A stretch of 8,355 nt of DNA from WRIS01 sp964345475 (lineage in GTDB: Bacteria; Actinomycetota; Coriobacteriia; Coriobacteriales; Eggerthellaceae): contig CAYFQW010000032.1 in assembly GCA_964345475.1 (NCBI GenBank), positions 1 to 8,355 on the forward strand, read 5' to 3'. This document shows positions 1 through 6,306 of the stretch, one piece after another; within the stretch, counting starts at the first letter, position 1, and every line of letters begins with the position of its first letter. The notes under the pieces are model-generated. The model worked only from the letters and a program-made list of their open reading frames with translations, was not told where the DNA came from and did no database searches. Made by a program: the position numbers and the translations under genes.

Positions 1-1
1 T

Positions 2-17
2 CGCAGCGAGAGCTGCG
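2..17. repeat. Perfect 6-bp hairpin with GAGA tetraloop
   Basis: CGCAGC (2-7) and GCTGCG (12-17) pair perfectly around GAGA, a GNRA-type loop when read on the plus strand. It lies 9 bp from a second, stronger hairpin at 27-45. Together they form a compact two-hairpin block against which the acyl-CoA dehydrogenase reading frame stops. It could be the tail of a terminator for a gene outside the window or the edge of a small palindromic repeat. The window edge prevents a decision. Confidence 0.4.
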
Positions 18-26
18 TTCATAAAG

Positions 27-45
27 CCCCCGGCTACGCCGGGGG
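27..45 (-). terminator. GC-rich hairpin, terminator-like, at the end of the truncated acyl-CoA dehydrogenase
   Basis: CCCCCGGC (27-34) and GCCGGGGG (38-45) form an 8-bp, nearly all-GC stem with a 3-base loop. On the minus strand it is followed by CTTTAT, a short U-rich tail, so it would work best as a terminator for the leftward gene. The stop codon of that gene (TAG) falls inside the hairpin loop, which is unusual. The U tract is poor, so termination strength is uncertain. Confidence 0.5.
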
Positions 46-699
46 ATGATTACTAAACTTCAGACCAGTATGTGCAGCTCCGCGAGCTCCCATCATGTGG
101 GGCATTGGGGTGGTCTCGTAGCCAGGAGTGTCAACAGGAACGAAGAAGGCAGAAAGGCGCTCGTCACCCTCTTTGGTGGGGTCGGTTACAGCAATAACGT
201 AAGCGAATTCACAGCAGTCGGTGTGAGAGATGAGCCATTTTTCACCATTGAATATATAGTCGCCATTCTCATCCTTTTCTGCAAGAGTCTGAATGTCTGC
301 ACCAGTACCACCTTTTTGCTCAGTAAGGGCAAAGCAGGTGAAGATGGTTTTGTCTTGGAATTTGTCCATGTACTGCGCTTTGAGCTCCGGTGAACCGTAA
401 TCGTCAAGAATGCGCCAGTTTAGGTCGGCTGCATAGTGAAGGTGCATACGCATGCCGCCAGGACCGCGAGAAAACTCTTCTTGAACCTTCAAAATCTCAA
501 GCTCAGAAAGACCCCATCCGCCATACTCTTCGGGAAGGGAGAAGCGATATAGATCGTTTTCGATGGCTAGATCATAAAACTCTTGAGGAAATTTGTTGGT
601 AACCTCAATCTCGGGCTGCATTTCCTCGAACGGTCCCTCTACCAGTTCTCGGATTTGTTTGAGATATGCCTCAAATTCGGCCTCGGTCAATTTGCTCAT
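34..699 (-). CDS. Acyl-CoA dehydrogenase, N-terminal fragment (3'-truncated)
   Basis: Acyl-CoA dehydrogenases are FAD flavoproteins that put a double bond into acyl-CoA and pass electrons to electron-transfer flavoprotein. This 221-residue frame has the N-terminal helical domain (PEEYGGWGLS at 56-65) and the middle beta domain (CFALTEQKGGTGAD at 122-135, the flavin-contacting loop; NGEKWLIS at 151-158). Homology runs to GLKFSN (212-217), where family members continue into a C-terminal four-helix domain of some 160 residues. Here four unrelated residues (HPPA) and a stop follow inside a GC-rich hairpin. The lost part carries the catalytic glutamate and much of the FAD/tetramer interface, so I infer the product is inactive. 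The start is ATG at 699 with AAAGGGG six bases upstream. The sequence resembles the CaiA/crotonobetainyl-CoA reductase-like branch, but the substrate cannot be read from the fragment. Family call is secure. Confidence 0.85.
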   Translation of the reverse strand: MSKLTEAEFEAYLKQIRELVEGPFEEMQPEIEVTNKFPQEFYDLAIENDLYRFSLPEEYGGWGLSELEILKVQEEFSRGPGGMRMHLHYAADLNWRILDDYGSPELKAQYMDKFQDKTIFTCFALTEQKGGTGADIQTLAEKDENGDYIFNGEKWLISHTDCCEFAYVIAVTDPTKEGDERLSAFFVPVDTPGYETTPMPHMMGARGAAHTGLKFSNHPPA

Positions 700-710
700 A
701 GATACCCCTT

Positions 711-778
711 TCGTCAGGTGTGAGCTTTTGCTGCAAGCAACGTTCGCTGCTTTCTATAACCATTTAACATCCTGACGA
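711..778 (-). promoter_or_regulatory. Leader inverted repeat next to the acyl-CoA dehydrogenase ribosome site
   Basis: TCGTCAGG (711-718) and CCTGACGA (771-778) are exact 8-bp complements 52 bp apart. In the leftward transcript the second arm directly abuts the AAAGGGG ribosome site of the acyl-CoA dehydrogenase, so folding could affect access to it. This holds only if transcription starts upstream of 778, which is not shown. No convincing -35/-10 pair was found; TTATAG on the minus strand near 757 is a weak -10 candidate. Confidence 0.3.
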
Positions 779-821
779 GGTCTTGCGTCTAATGAGTGTT
801 TTAGCAGAATGCGTGAGGAAT

Positions 822-922
822 GATAGAACATGTCTATCGATAGCTTTATGGTGGGTATAACACGAGGTAGACAGTGTTAAGCGGTTGCTTTACGACCTTA
901 AGTGTAACAAAATATCACCCAC
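822..922. promoter_or_regulatory. Cluster of short inverted repeats upstream of the acyl-CoA dehydrogenase (operator candidates)
   Basis: The 356-bp stretch 700-1055 has no gene. Within it lie GATAG-N7-CTATC (822-838), overlapping the palindrome CTATCGATAG (834-843); TAACAC-N10-GTGTTA (858-879), spaced like a site for a dimeric regulator; another TAACA at 905-909; and a wider pair GTGGGT (851-856)/ACCCAC (917-922) enclosing them. Their position upstream of the leftward gene suggests regulator binding. I cannot assign a regulator family, and the individual repeats are short. Confidence 0.35.
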
Positions 923-996
923 ATTGACGTAATTGGGTAAACAGAAGATGGAAGCCCTTTTGTTAGCTAGACCAACAGATATGGGAATATGGGTAA

Positions 997-1015
997 TAAA
1001 CCTTGATTCGGTTTA
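997..1015 (-). terminator. Weak terminator candidate downstream of the HEPN gene
   Basis: TAAACC (997-1002) and GGTTTA (1010-1015) pair over a 7-base loop, about 40 bases past the HEPN stop codon on the minus strand. The stem is short and AT-rich and only TTA follows, so this is a poor intrinsic terminator. Its main support is its position. Confidence 0.25.
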
Positions 1016-1055
1016 ATGAAGTCTTAGACGAATTGGGCCGAAGAAGATTTCATTA

Positions 1056-1474
1056 CTATTCTTGCAAGGAAAGCTGTTTCGCAAACTCATAAAACCCTTG
1101 AGTTTCTGACAAGAGCTTCTCAGCCGACTCTTCCGTGAGCTCTTTCTCCAGTTCTATTTTGTAGGCGCTGTCTTTTGCCGCAGCTCCAAATTTCTCCAAG
1201 GAGGCGAGAAGTTTGATTTCCTGAGGAGGCAGGTCGTTTATCATGCCGGTATCTTGCGCGAACTGCATCAAGCTAATGAACGGGGGAGGTCGTTGACTGA
1301 ATTCCTCTCTACGAACCAGCAGCTTAGAATTTTTTCTGCAGCATTGTAGCATTTGAAGCCAGAAATATAGTATTTCTGGGATTTCAACACTACTTTTGCC
1401 ATAGAAAGGTCTTGCTTAATAATTTCGCGCCAATACTCTGGGTCGTTGTGGTCTATCCAAGGTTCCGCCGACAT
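1056..1474 (-). pseudogene. HEPN-domain protein, frameshifted
   Basis: HEPN proteins are small all-helical proteins, often RNases or partners of minimal nucleotidyltransferases in toxin-antitoxin pairs. From ATG at 1474 (GGAGG five bases upstream, in an otherwise stop-rich stretch) the frame gives a typical first half: DPEYWREIIKQDLSMAKVVL, then YYISGFKCYNAAEKIL, matching the family pattern of DL..A...L, F..qqa.EK.lK. The frame then breaks. The second half (PFISLMQFAQDTGM through YEFAKQLSLQE, stop at 1056) continues in another frame. One extra C in the C5 run (plus-strand G5 at 1282-1286) would join them into about 139 residues, a normal HEPN length. Two usual signature residues look lost: the His in the PhiHsL segment is Ser here (PFISL), and the ARYP-type segment reads AKDSAYK. 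No nucleotidyltransferase partner is visible next to it. It is either a decaying gene or a homopolymer read error. Confidence 0.7.
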
Positions 1475-1704
1475 GTCATCCTCCACATCTTTCATCTCGT
1501 CCATCGAAGATTGATGGCTGTGCATACGCACTATGAGCATGCGTGGAAACTGTACTTCAAAGGCGCAAAGAGAAGGCGAGCCCACACATCAAGTTCTTCT
1601 ATCTCTGATTGTATGACACAAAACTCCTTCGTAGAGATATTCATTGGCGGACGGTCTTGTGAACGGCAGGAAGCCTACTCTTTTCAAGGGCAGCATACCA
1701 ACAA
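1475..1704. other. Gene-free gap between the catalase terminator and the HEPN start
   Basis: I translated the minus strand in all three frames. It breaks up into short runs of about 20-35 codons, none with both a ribosome site and a recognisable domain. In particular there is no GSxARG...SDxD motif of the minimal nucleotidyltransferase that often precedes HEPN genes. Fragments such as IEELDVWARLLFAPLKYSF look protein-like but match nothing I know. The long plus-strand open frames here are shadows. Confidence 0.5.
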
Positions 1705-1740
1705 GAAACCGACCAAATCGGTTCAGATTCGATCGGCTTC
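1705..1740 (-). terminator. Catalase terminator hairpin (15 bp with G-U pairs)
   Basis: On the minus-strand RNA, GAAGCCGATCGAATC and GATTTGGTCGGTTTC pair along all 15 positions, three of them G-U wobbles, around a 6-base loop (TGAACC). On the plus-strand RNA the same three positions become A-C mismatches, so the structure favours the leftward transcript, that is catalase, whose stop lies about 80 bases upstream. The 3' arm ends TTTC and is followed by TTGTTGG, a modest U-rich tail. Confidence 0.55.
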
Positions 1741-1818
1741 TTTGTCACAAAGCTTTTCTGCCAGTTCCTTTGCAAATGATACTAAGCAGTTGCTATCGCA
1801 CCGGCAGCTTATGGCAGC

Positions 1819-3329
1819 CTATACAAGCATCGTGGCCTTCATGCGGTCTTCATGGCTCATCTTTGAGAGCTCAATCACGCGGTCAAGGTCGACGCCTACT
1901 GCTTCAGCAATGCGTGTTCCGTACTCCGGGTCGGCCAGGTAGCAATGTGCAGCATGACGCTCTCGAATGTTCTCGGTCGTGCCCTGCATATCGCGTGCCG
2001 TATTCTCGATTAGGAGGTCTTTCTTGTCTGCTGTAATCAAACGATACAAATCTCCTGGCTGGCGGAAGCAGTCGTCAGTCTGGTCGTCTTTGGGCTCGTA
2101 AGAATCCATAGCACCCTGAACCTCAAGAGGTGGTTCTTTCAGGTCGGGCTGCTCTTTCCACTCATCATAGCTGTTGGGCTGGTAGTGTGTGGTTGCTCCG
2201 TAGTTGCCATCAACCCGCATCTGCCCATCGCGATGGTAGGCATGATAGGGGCATTTCGGTGCATTTACGGGAATCAGGGGATGATTGACGCCGAGACGAT
2301 AGCGCTGTGCATCACCATAGGAGAACAAGCGTCCCTGGAAAAGCTTATCGGGAGAGAAGCCTACGCCAGGCACGATGTTGGCCGGGTTAAAGGCCGCTTG
2401 TTCAACATCGGCAAAATAGTTCTCAGCGTTGCGGTTAAGCTCGAGCACTCCCACAGGAATGCGGGGGAACTCTTTCTGGCTCCACACCTTTGTAATGTCG
2501 AAGGGGTTCTCGCGGTGGTTGTTGGCCTGCTCTTCCGTCATGATCTGAATCTCGAGGTTCCACCTTGGGTAGTCTCCTTGTTCTATCGCTTCGAATAAAT
2601 CTCGCTGGAAGCTTTCACGGTCACAGGCTACAATGGCGGCCGCCTCTTCATCGCTGAGGCACTCTATGCCTTGCTGACAGCGCCAGTGGTATTTGACCCA
2701 TACGCGTTCGTTATTTGCATTGATAAGTGAGTAGGTGTGGCTTCCGAACCCGTGCATATAGCGATAAGACTTTGGAATGCCGCGATCGGACATGGTAATC
2801 GTAACTTGATGCAGGGCCTCAGGGAGCATGCTCCAGAAATCCCAGTTGTTCTGCGCCGAGCGCATATTTGTCTTCGGATCACGTTTGACGGCATGGTTGA
2901 GGTCGGGGAAACGCAGTGGGTCGCGCAAGAAAAAGACAGGCGTGTTATTTCCTACTAAATCCCAGTTTCCTTCATCGGTGTAGAATTTTACGGCGAAGCC
3001 TCGGATGTCGCGCTCTGCATCTGCAGCGCCTCGTTCACCAGCTACGGTTGAAAAACGCGCGAAGACCTCAGTTTTTTCCCGACTTCTGCGAATAAGCTTG
3101 CCCTCGAATACTGCGTAATGTCGTGGGTGACGGTGAAGGTGCCGAAAGCTCCTGAACCTTTTGCGTGCATACGACGCTCGGGGATGACCTCACGGTCGAA
3201 GTGCCCCATTTTTTCAATATACCAAGGGTTTTGCATGGTCATAGGGCCTCGCGAGCCTACGGTGGTAGAGTTGGTGTTGTCGGCAACAGGTGCCCCTGCA
3301 GCGTTGGTCAACTTTTTGTCAGTTTCCAT
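1819..3329 (-). pseudogene. katA: Monofunctional heme catalase (clade 3, small subunit), one-base frameshift
   Basis: Catalase breaks hydrogen peroxide into water and oxygen in the cytoplasm. From ATG at 3329 (AAGGAGGT at 3334-3341) the N-terminus reads METDKKLTNAAGAPVADN and includes the active-site region RRMHAKGSGA with catalytic His55. The frame breaks after GKK (residue 86) in an A6 run (3072-3077 on the plus strand as T6). Restoring one A gives GKKTEVFARFSTVAGERG and then an uninterrupted 503-residue catalase, the usual small-subunit length. Key residues follow: catalytic Asn128 in DLVGNNTP, and the heme ligand Tyr338 with Arg334 in RLFSYGDAQ. The His-Asn and Asn-Tyr spacings (73 and 210) equal those I recall for bovine liver catalase. 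Everything apart from the single base is conserved, so the change is recent, a sequencing error, or bypassed by slippage. It has its own terminator at 1705-1740 and a palindrome in its promoter region. The symbol is by family habit. Confidence 0.92.
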
Positions 3330-3379
3330 CTAGACCTCCTTGAAGTTCTACGTATTTTTTTGTTTGCATTAATCCACCC

Positions 3380-3395
3380 AAAGGTTGAAACCTTT
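3380..3395. promoter_or_regulatory. Perfect 7-2-7 palindrome upstream of catalase (operator candidate)
   Basis: AAAGGTT-GA-AACCTTT is a perfect inverted repeat about 50 bases upstream of the catalase start. It falls at the expected transcription start of the candidate promoter at 3402-3431, a position suited to a repressor. It does not match the PerR box (TTATAAT-N-ATTATAA). The regulator is unknown. Confidence 0.45.
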
Positions 3396-3401
3396 ATGAA
3401 A

Positions 3402-3431
3402 GATATAGTAACAGGAAACAGGGGTTTTACA
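3402..3431 (-). promoter_or_regulatory. Candidate catalase promoter
   Basis: On the minus strand TGTAAA (3431-3426) is followed after 18 bases by TATATC (3407-3402). Both hexamers are only moderate matches to the sigma-70 consensus. The location, about 70 bases before the catalase ATG and just upstream of the palindrome, is the main support. Confidence 0.3.
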
Positions 3432-3519
3432 GGACTGTTATGAAAATGTAATTTGAAAGTCTAAGTATTCTTGCAATCTCCGAGGCTAGCGGTCGGTTTG
3501 TGCAACTGGAAGGAGAAGC

Positions 3520-3642
3520 TCACCTCTGTACACCCCCTGCGGTGGCACCGTCCAGCGCCGCATTCCGGCCCAAAACGGCTTCCTGCGTCTTCCAAATAGT
3601 GCGCCATAATTCAAGAGTTCTAAAAGGAAGGATTAATAATTG
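3520..3642 (-). other. Possible coding remnant or dispersed intergenic element in the catalase-purE gap
   Basis: Roughly 3520-3600 is visibly richer in G+C than the AT-rich DNA on both sides. On the minus strand a 40-codon open stretch ends ...GRNAALDGATAGGVQR and a stop at 3522-3520; it reads like the C-terminal end of a real protein. It has no ATG, GTG or TTG near its beginning and no ribosome site, and the upstream in-frame stop overlaps the purE promoter. I do not recognise the family. It may be the tail of a deleted gene or a repeated non-coding element. Confidence 0.3.
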
Positions 3643-3649
3643 CTACAAT
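3641..3649 (+). promoter_or_regulatory. Extended -10 promoter for purE
   Basis: TGCTACAAT is an extended -10 element (TGN plus TACAAT, five of six consensus bases). The 17-base-spaced -35 position (TAAAAG) is weak, as is common for extended -10 promoters. Transcription would start near 3656, giving a leader of about 55 bases before the purE ATG. Confidence 0.5.
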
Positions 3650-3711
3650 AGCCCAGTAGAAAAATGTACGTATCTTTTCATAAGAGGAGATACGAGGGAA
3701 AAGGAGAGCCA

Positions 3712-4179
3712 ATGGGTAGCGAATCGACGCCCCTTGTGGGAATCATCATGGGGTCGGAAAGCGACATGCCTGCCATGAAGCCGTGCATGGATCAGCTTGA
3801 TGAGTTTTACATTCCCTATGAGGTGAAAGTTGCAAGCGCACACCGAAAGCCTAAGGAAGTACACGATTGGGCCTCTGCGGCTGCCGAAAGGGGCATGTGC
3901 GTCATTATCGCTGCAGCAGGAAAGGCCGCTCACCTCGGAGGGGTAGTTGCTGCCTATACACCTCTGCCCGTGATAGCCGTCCCTATGAAAACGAGCGACT
4001 TGGGTGGTCTCGATTCTTTGCTTTCTATGGTGCAGATGCCCTCAGGTGTACCAGTTGCCTGCGTTGCTATAAACGGAGCAAAAAACGCAGCTATTCTCGC
4101 AGTCCAGATTCTTGGAGTTGCCGACGAGGAAGCTCGCAAGAAGATTTTCGACATGAAGCAGGAGATGGCTGAGGCATAA
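3712..4179 (+). CDS. purE: N5-carboxyaminoimidazole ribonucleotide mutase (PurE)
   Basis: PurE moves the carboxyl group of N5-CAIR to carbon 4 to give CAIR, a late step in de novo purine synthesis. It is a cytosolic, usually octameric enzyme. The 155-residue product has the class I fold signatures in order: IIMGSESDMPAM (11-22, substrate phosphate loop), VASAHRKP (40-47), AAAGKAAHLGG (67-77, containing the second conserved His) and DSLLSMVQMPSGVPVA (101-116), then NGAKNAAILA. The usual GGAAHLPG reads AGKAAHLGG, a mild variant. I chose ATG at 3712 because AAAGGAGA precedes it; an in-frame ATG at 3664 has no ribosome site and would add 16 residues unlike the family. No purK or other purine gene is in the window. 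It seems to be transcribed alone, with 168 bp before iorA and no obvious terminator between them, so readthrough is possible. Confidence 0.95.
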   Translation: MGSESTPLVGIIMGSESDMPAMKPCMDQLDEFYIPYEVKVASAHRKPKEVHDWASAAAERGMCVIIAAAGKAAHLGGVVAAYTPLPVIAVPMKTSDLGGLDSLLSMVQMPSGVPVACVAINGAKNAAILAVQILGVADEEARKKIFDMKQEMAEA

Positions 4180-4208
4180 GTATCGTAGAGGTGGCGTACA
4201 ATAATCTG

Positions 4209-4246
4209 GTATGCAGATGTCTTGCATACGCATGACCGAGTATGCA
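4209..4246. promoter_or_regulatory. Three-copy GTATGCA array upstream of iorA
   Basis: GTATGCA (4209-4215), its exact reverse complement TGCATAC (4223-4229) and GTATGCA again (4240-4246) occur within 38 bp of the purE-iorA gap. The two same-direction copies start 31 bp apart, about three helical turns. The first two copies form a 7-bp inverted repeat with a 7-base spacer. A TACAAT hexamer at 4197-4202 could be a -10 element just upstream. This looks like a binding site array for a regulator of iorAB; the regulator is unknown. As RNA the first pair would be a hairpin, but no U tract follows, so a terminator for purE is less likely. Confidence 0.45.
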
Positions 4247-4347
4247 CTATTGCAACAAGCAGGGTAGATACATAGTTCAAGAACACTGGAAACGTATGAG
4301 GATAACGAAAGTATTAGGACAATGAAACATAGTATAAAGGGGGCGCA

Positions 4348-6306
4348 ATGAAGCGCCTGATGATGGGTAACGAAGCCTTTGCCCATGCTGCTTTGGCCGC
4401 GGGGGTTCAGGTTGTGGCGGGGTATCCCGGCACGCCTTCCTCGGAAGTGATTGAAACGATTGCAAGCGAGCGCGCCGCGGGGCGTGCCGAGGGAGTACAC
4501 GTTGAATGGTCGACCAATGAAAAGGTGGCCATGGAGCTTCTTGCGGGGGCATCTCTTTCTGGCGCACGAGGTTTGTTTACCTGCAAGCAAGTGGGGCTGA
4601 ACGTTGCGAGTGATGCGCTTTTGAGCCTCAATTATGTGGGCGTTAAAGGCGGGCTCGTGCTTTTTGTAACCGACGATCCCGGCCCCATCTCTTCCCAGAC
4701 AGAGCAAGATACGCGGCGGTTTGCCGCTTTCGCAAAAGTGCCTGTCCTCGACCCTTCCACTGTTGAGCAGGGTTTCGATATGATGCAGGCCGCGTTCGAT
4801 TTGTCGGAGACATATCAAACCCCTGTTATCGTACGATCCTCTACGCGTATCTGCCACGCTTCCACCTTTATGGAGGTTCCCGCACATATGCAGACCAAGG
4901 AGGTGGAAGGCTTCGAGCGCAGTTCCCGATGGGTTATATTTCCCAAACGCGCATATGAAGCCCACAAGGAAATAAACGACCGCCTGGTTTCAATTTCACA
5001 GGACTTTTCAAAGGGCCCTTTGAGTGATTTCAATACGGTCTCTGATTATTTTGTCCAATCGAGTCCCGCTAAAAAGGGGATAGCAGCAGCCGGCGTAAGC
5101 GCTTCCTATGTTAAAGAGGCGCTCGATATGATCGAACAAGAATGCGAGGCCCAGTCCGTTACGGTGCCCCCTTGTCGTTTCCTGCACGTGGGTACTGCGT
5201 ATCCCTTCCCCGAGGGGTATGTGGATGACTTTGCCCAAGGGCTCGAGGAAATAATCGTCATTGAGGAGCTCGACCATGTTCTCGAAGACGATATACAAAA
5301 GCTTTGCGGCAAAACGAAGGCTTCCTACGAGGTACAGGGGAAGTTGAGTGGGCATGCGCGTGACCGGGGAGAGAACACAGTAGACGATATAAAGAGGCGT
5401 TTACTTCGCTTTCTTGAACTTGATCTTGAGCCAGACGAAGCACAGAATGAGCTTGAAAGGCCTGGAGGAAATACCTATGAAGAGCCTCCTGCCTTGCCTA
5501 TTCGTCCGCCTGTTCTTTGTGCAGGCTGTCCGCACCGAGGAAGCTTTTACGCAATCAAGCAGACGATGAAGAAGCTGGGGAAGGAAGCAATATACTGTGG
5601 CGATATTGGCTGCTACACCCTCGGCAATGCACAACCCCTTGATGCGGTGGATACCTGCTTGTGCATGGGGGCGGGAATCACTATGGCGCAGGGCTTTTCG
5701 ATTGTCGAGCCTTCCAAGAAGCAGCTAGCCTTCGTTGGCGACTCCACCTTTTTTGCAAGCGGATTGCCTGGTGTTGTAAACGCCATATACAACAACCACG
5801 ATATTTGTGTTGTTGTTCTCGATAACTCAATAACGGCAATGACGGGGGCGCAGCCGCATCCGGGCACAGGCGACACCCTCATGGGGGAGCGGAGGCCCGG
5901 CATATCGATAGAGGCCGTGCTGCAGGCAATCGGATTCAGTCATATAGAATATGCCAATCCTTTCGATTTGCAAGATAGCATGCGGGCGGCAGAAAAAGCT
6001 ATTGAAGTCCAGGGACCCAGCGCGCTTATATATCGCGCACCCTGCATCAATATTGTAAAGCCCGGCATACCAAGCGTGATAGACGAGGAAGCATGCACCG
6101 GATGCAAGCGCTGCATTCGGGAGATAGGATGCCCCGCCATCTTTTTTGATTTCGATGCCAGAAAGGCACGAATCGAGCCGTCTCTGTGCACCGGTTGTGG
6201 CCTTTGCACGGACCTCTGCCCTTTCGGCGCCATCGAGTTTCGTATGGCCCAGCTTTCCACTAACGAAAGTTCAGATGCAGCCCGAAAGGAAGAGCCCTAT
6301 GTATAA
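4348..6306 (+). CDS. iorA: Indolepyruvate:ferredoxin oxidoreductase, alpha subunit
   Basis: IorA is the catalytic subunit of the thiamine-diphosphate, iron-sulfur enzyme that converts aryl-pyruvates plus CoA to aryl-acetyl-CoA and CO2 while reducing ferredoxin; the reaction can run in reverse. The 652 residues show the full-length order: an N-terminal pyrimidine-binding domain with AGYPGTPSSE (24-33) and WSTNEKVAMELLAG, a middle domain, then the thiamine-diphosphate domain with LCAGCPHRG (390-398), GDIGCYTLG (418-426) and GDSTFF...DN (Gly464 to Asn493, the cofactor and magnesium motif). The C-terminal ferredoxin-like domain has two cysteine sets: Cys583, 586, 589, 595 and Cys614, 617, 620, 624, each ending in Cys-Pro, for two [4Fe-4S] clusters. 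The start is ATG at 4348 after AAAGGGGG (4336-4343). It overlaps iorB by 8 bases, so the subunits are translationally coupled. A possible regulator array lies at 4209-4246. The enzyme is expected to be oxygen-sensitive. Confidence 0.97.
   Translation: MKRLMMGNEAFAHAALAAGVQVVAGYPGTPSSEVIETIASERAAGRAEGVHVEWSTNEKVAMELLAGASLSGARGLFTCKQVGLNVASDALLSLNYVGVKGGLVLFVTDDPGPISSQTEQDTRRFAAFAKVPVLDPSTVEQGFDMMQAAFDLSETYQTPVIVRSSTRICHASTFMEVPAHMQTKEVEGFERSSRWVIFPKRAYEAHKEINDRLVSISQDFSKGPLSDFNTVSDYFVQSSPAKKGIAAAGVSASYVKEALDMIEQECEAQSVTVPPCRFLHVGTAYPFPEGYVDDFAQGLEEIIVIEELDHVLEDDIQKLCGKTKASYEVQGKLSGHARDRGENTVDDIKRRLLRFLELDLEPDEAQNELERPGGNTYEEPPALPIRPPVLCAGCPHRGSFYAIKQTMKKLGKEAIYCGDIGCYTLGNAQPLDAVDTCLCMGAGITMAQGFSIVEPSKKQLAFVGDSTFFASGLPGVVNAIYNNHDICVVVLDNSITAMTGAQPHPGTGDTLMGERRPGISIEAVLQAIGFSHIEYANPFDLQDSMRAAEKAIEVQGPSALIYRAPCINIVKPGIPSVIDEEACTGCKRCIREIGCPAIFFDFDARKARIEPSLCTGCGLCTDLCPFGAIEFRMAQLSTNESSDAARKEEPYV

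Noticed and set aside
443..454. TGCATACGCATG occurs both here and at 4223-4234.
   Set aside because: The first copy is inside the acyl-CoA dehydrogenase coding sequence, so an exact 12-mer shared with the iorA upstream region is most simply chance.
1412..2036. Long plus-strand open frames of 176 and 130 codons opposite the catalase 3' end.
   Set aside because: The minus strand is clearly catalase over part of this stretch; the plus-strand translations are Ser/Arg-rich without recognisable domains or ribosome sites.
3538..3552. GGTGGCACCG resembles the conserved T-box antiterminator motif, upstream of purE.
   Set aside because: The match stops at ten bases (TC follows instead of CG). I see no specifier stem, no terminator with a U tract downstream, and purE is not a usual T-box target. 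The purE promoter lies downstream of it, so it would not be in the purE leader.
3664..3711. Upstream ATG that would extend PurE by 16 residues.
   Set aside because: No ribosome site precedes it and the extension (MYVSFHKRRYEG...) is unlike PurE N-termini; the ATG at 3712 has AAAGGAGA.
4042..4965. A 307-codon minus-strand open frame across the end of purE and the start of iorA.
   Set aside because: It is antisense to two well-supported genes, and the translation is of shadow type with no domain.
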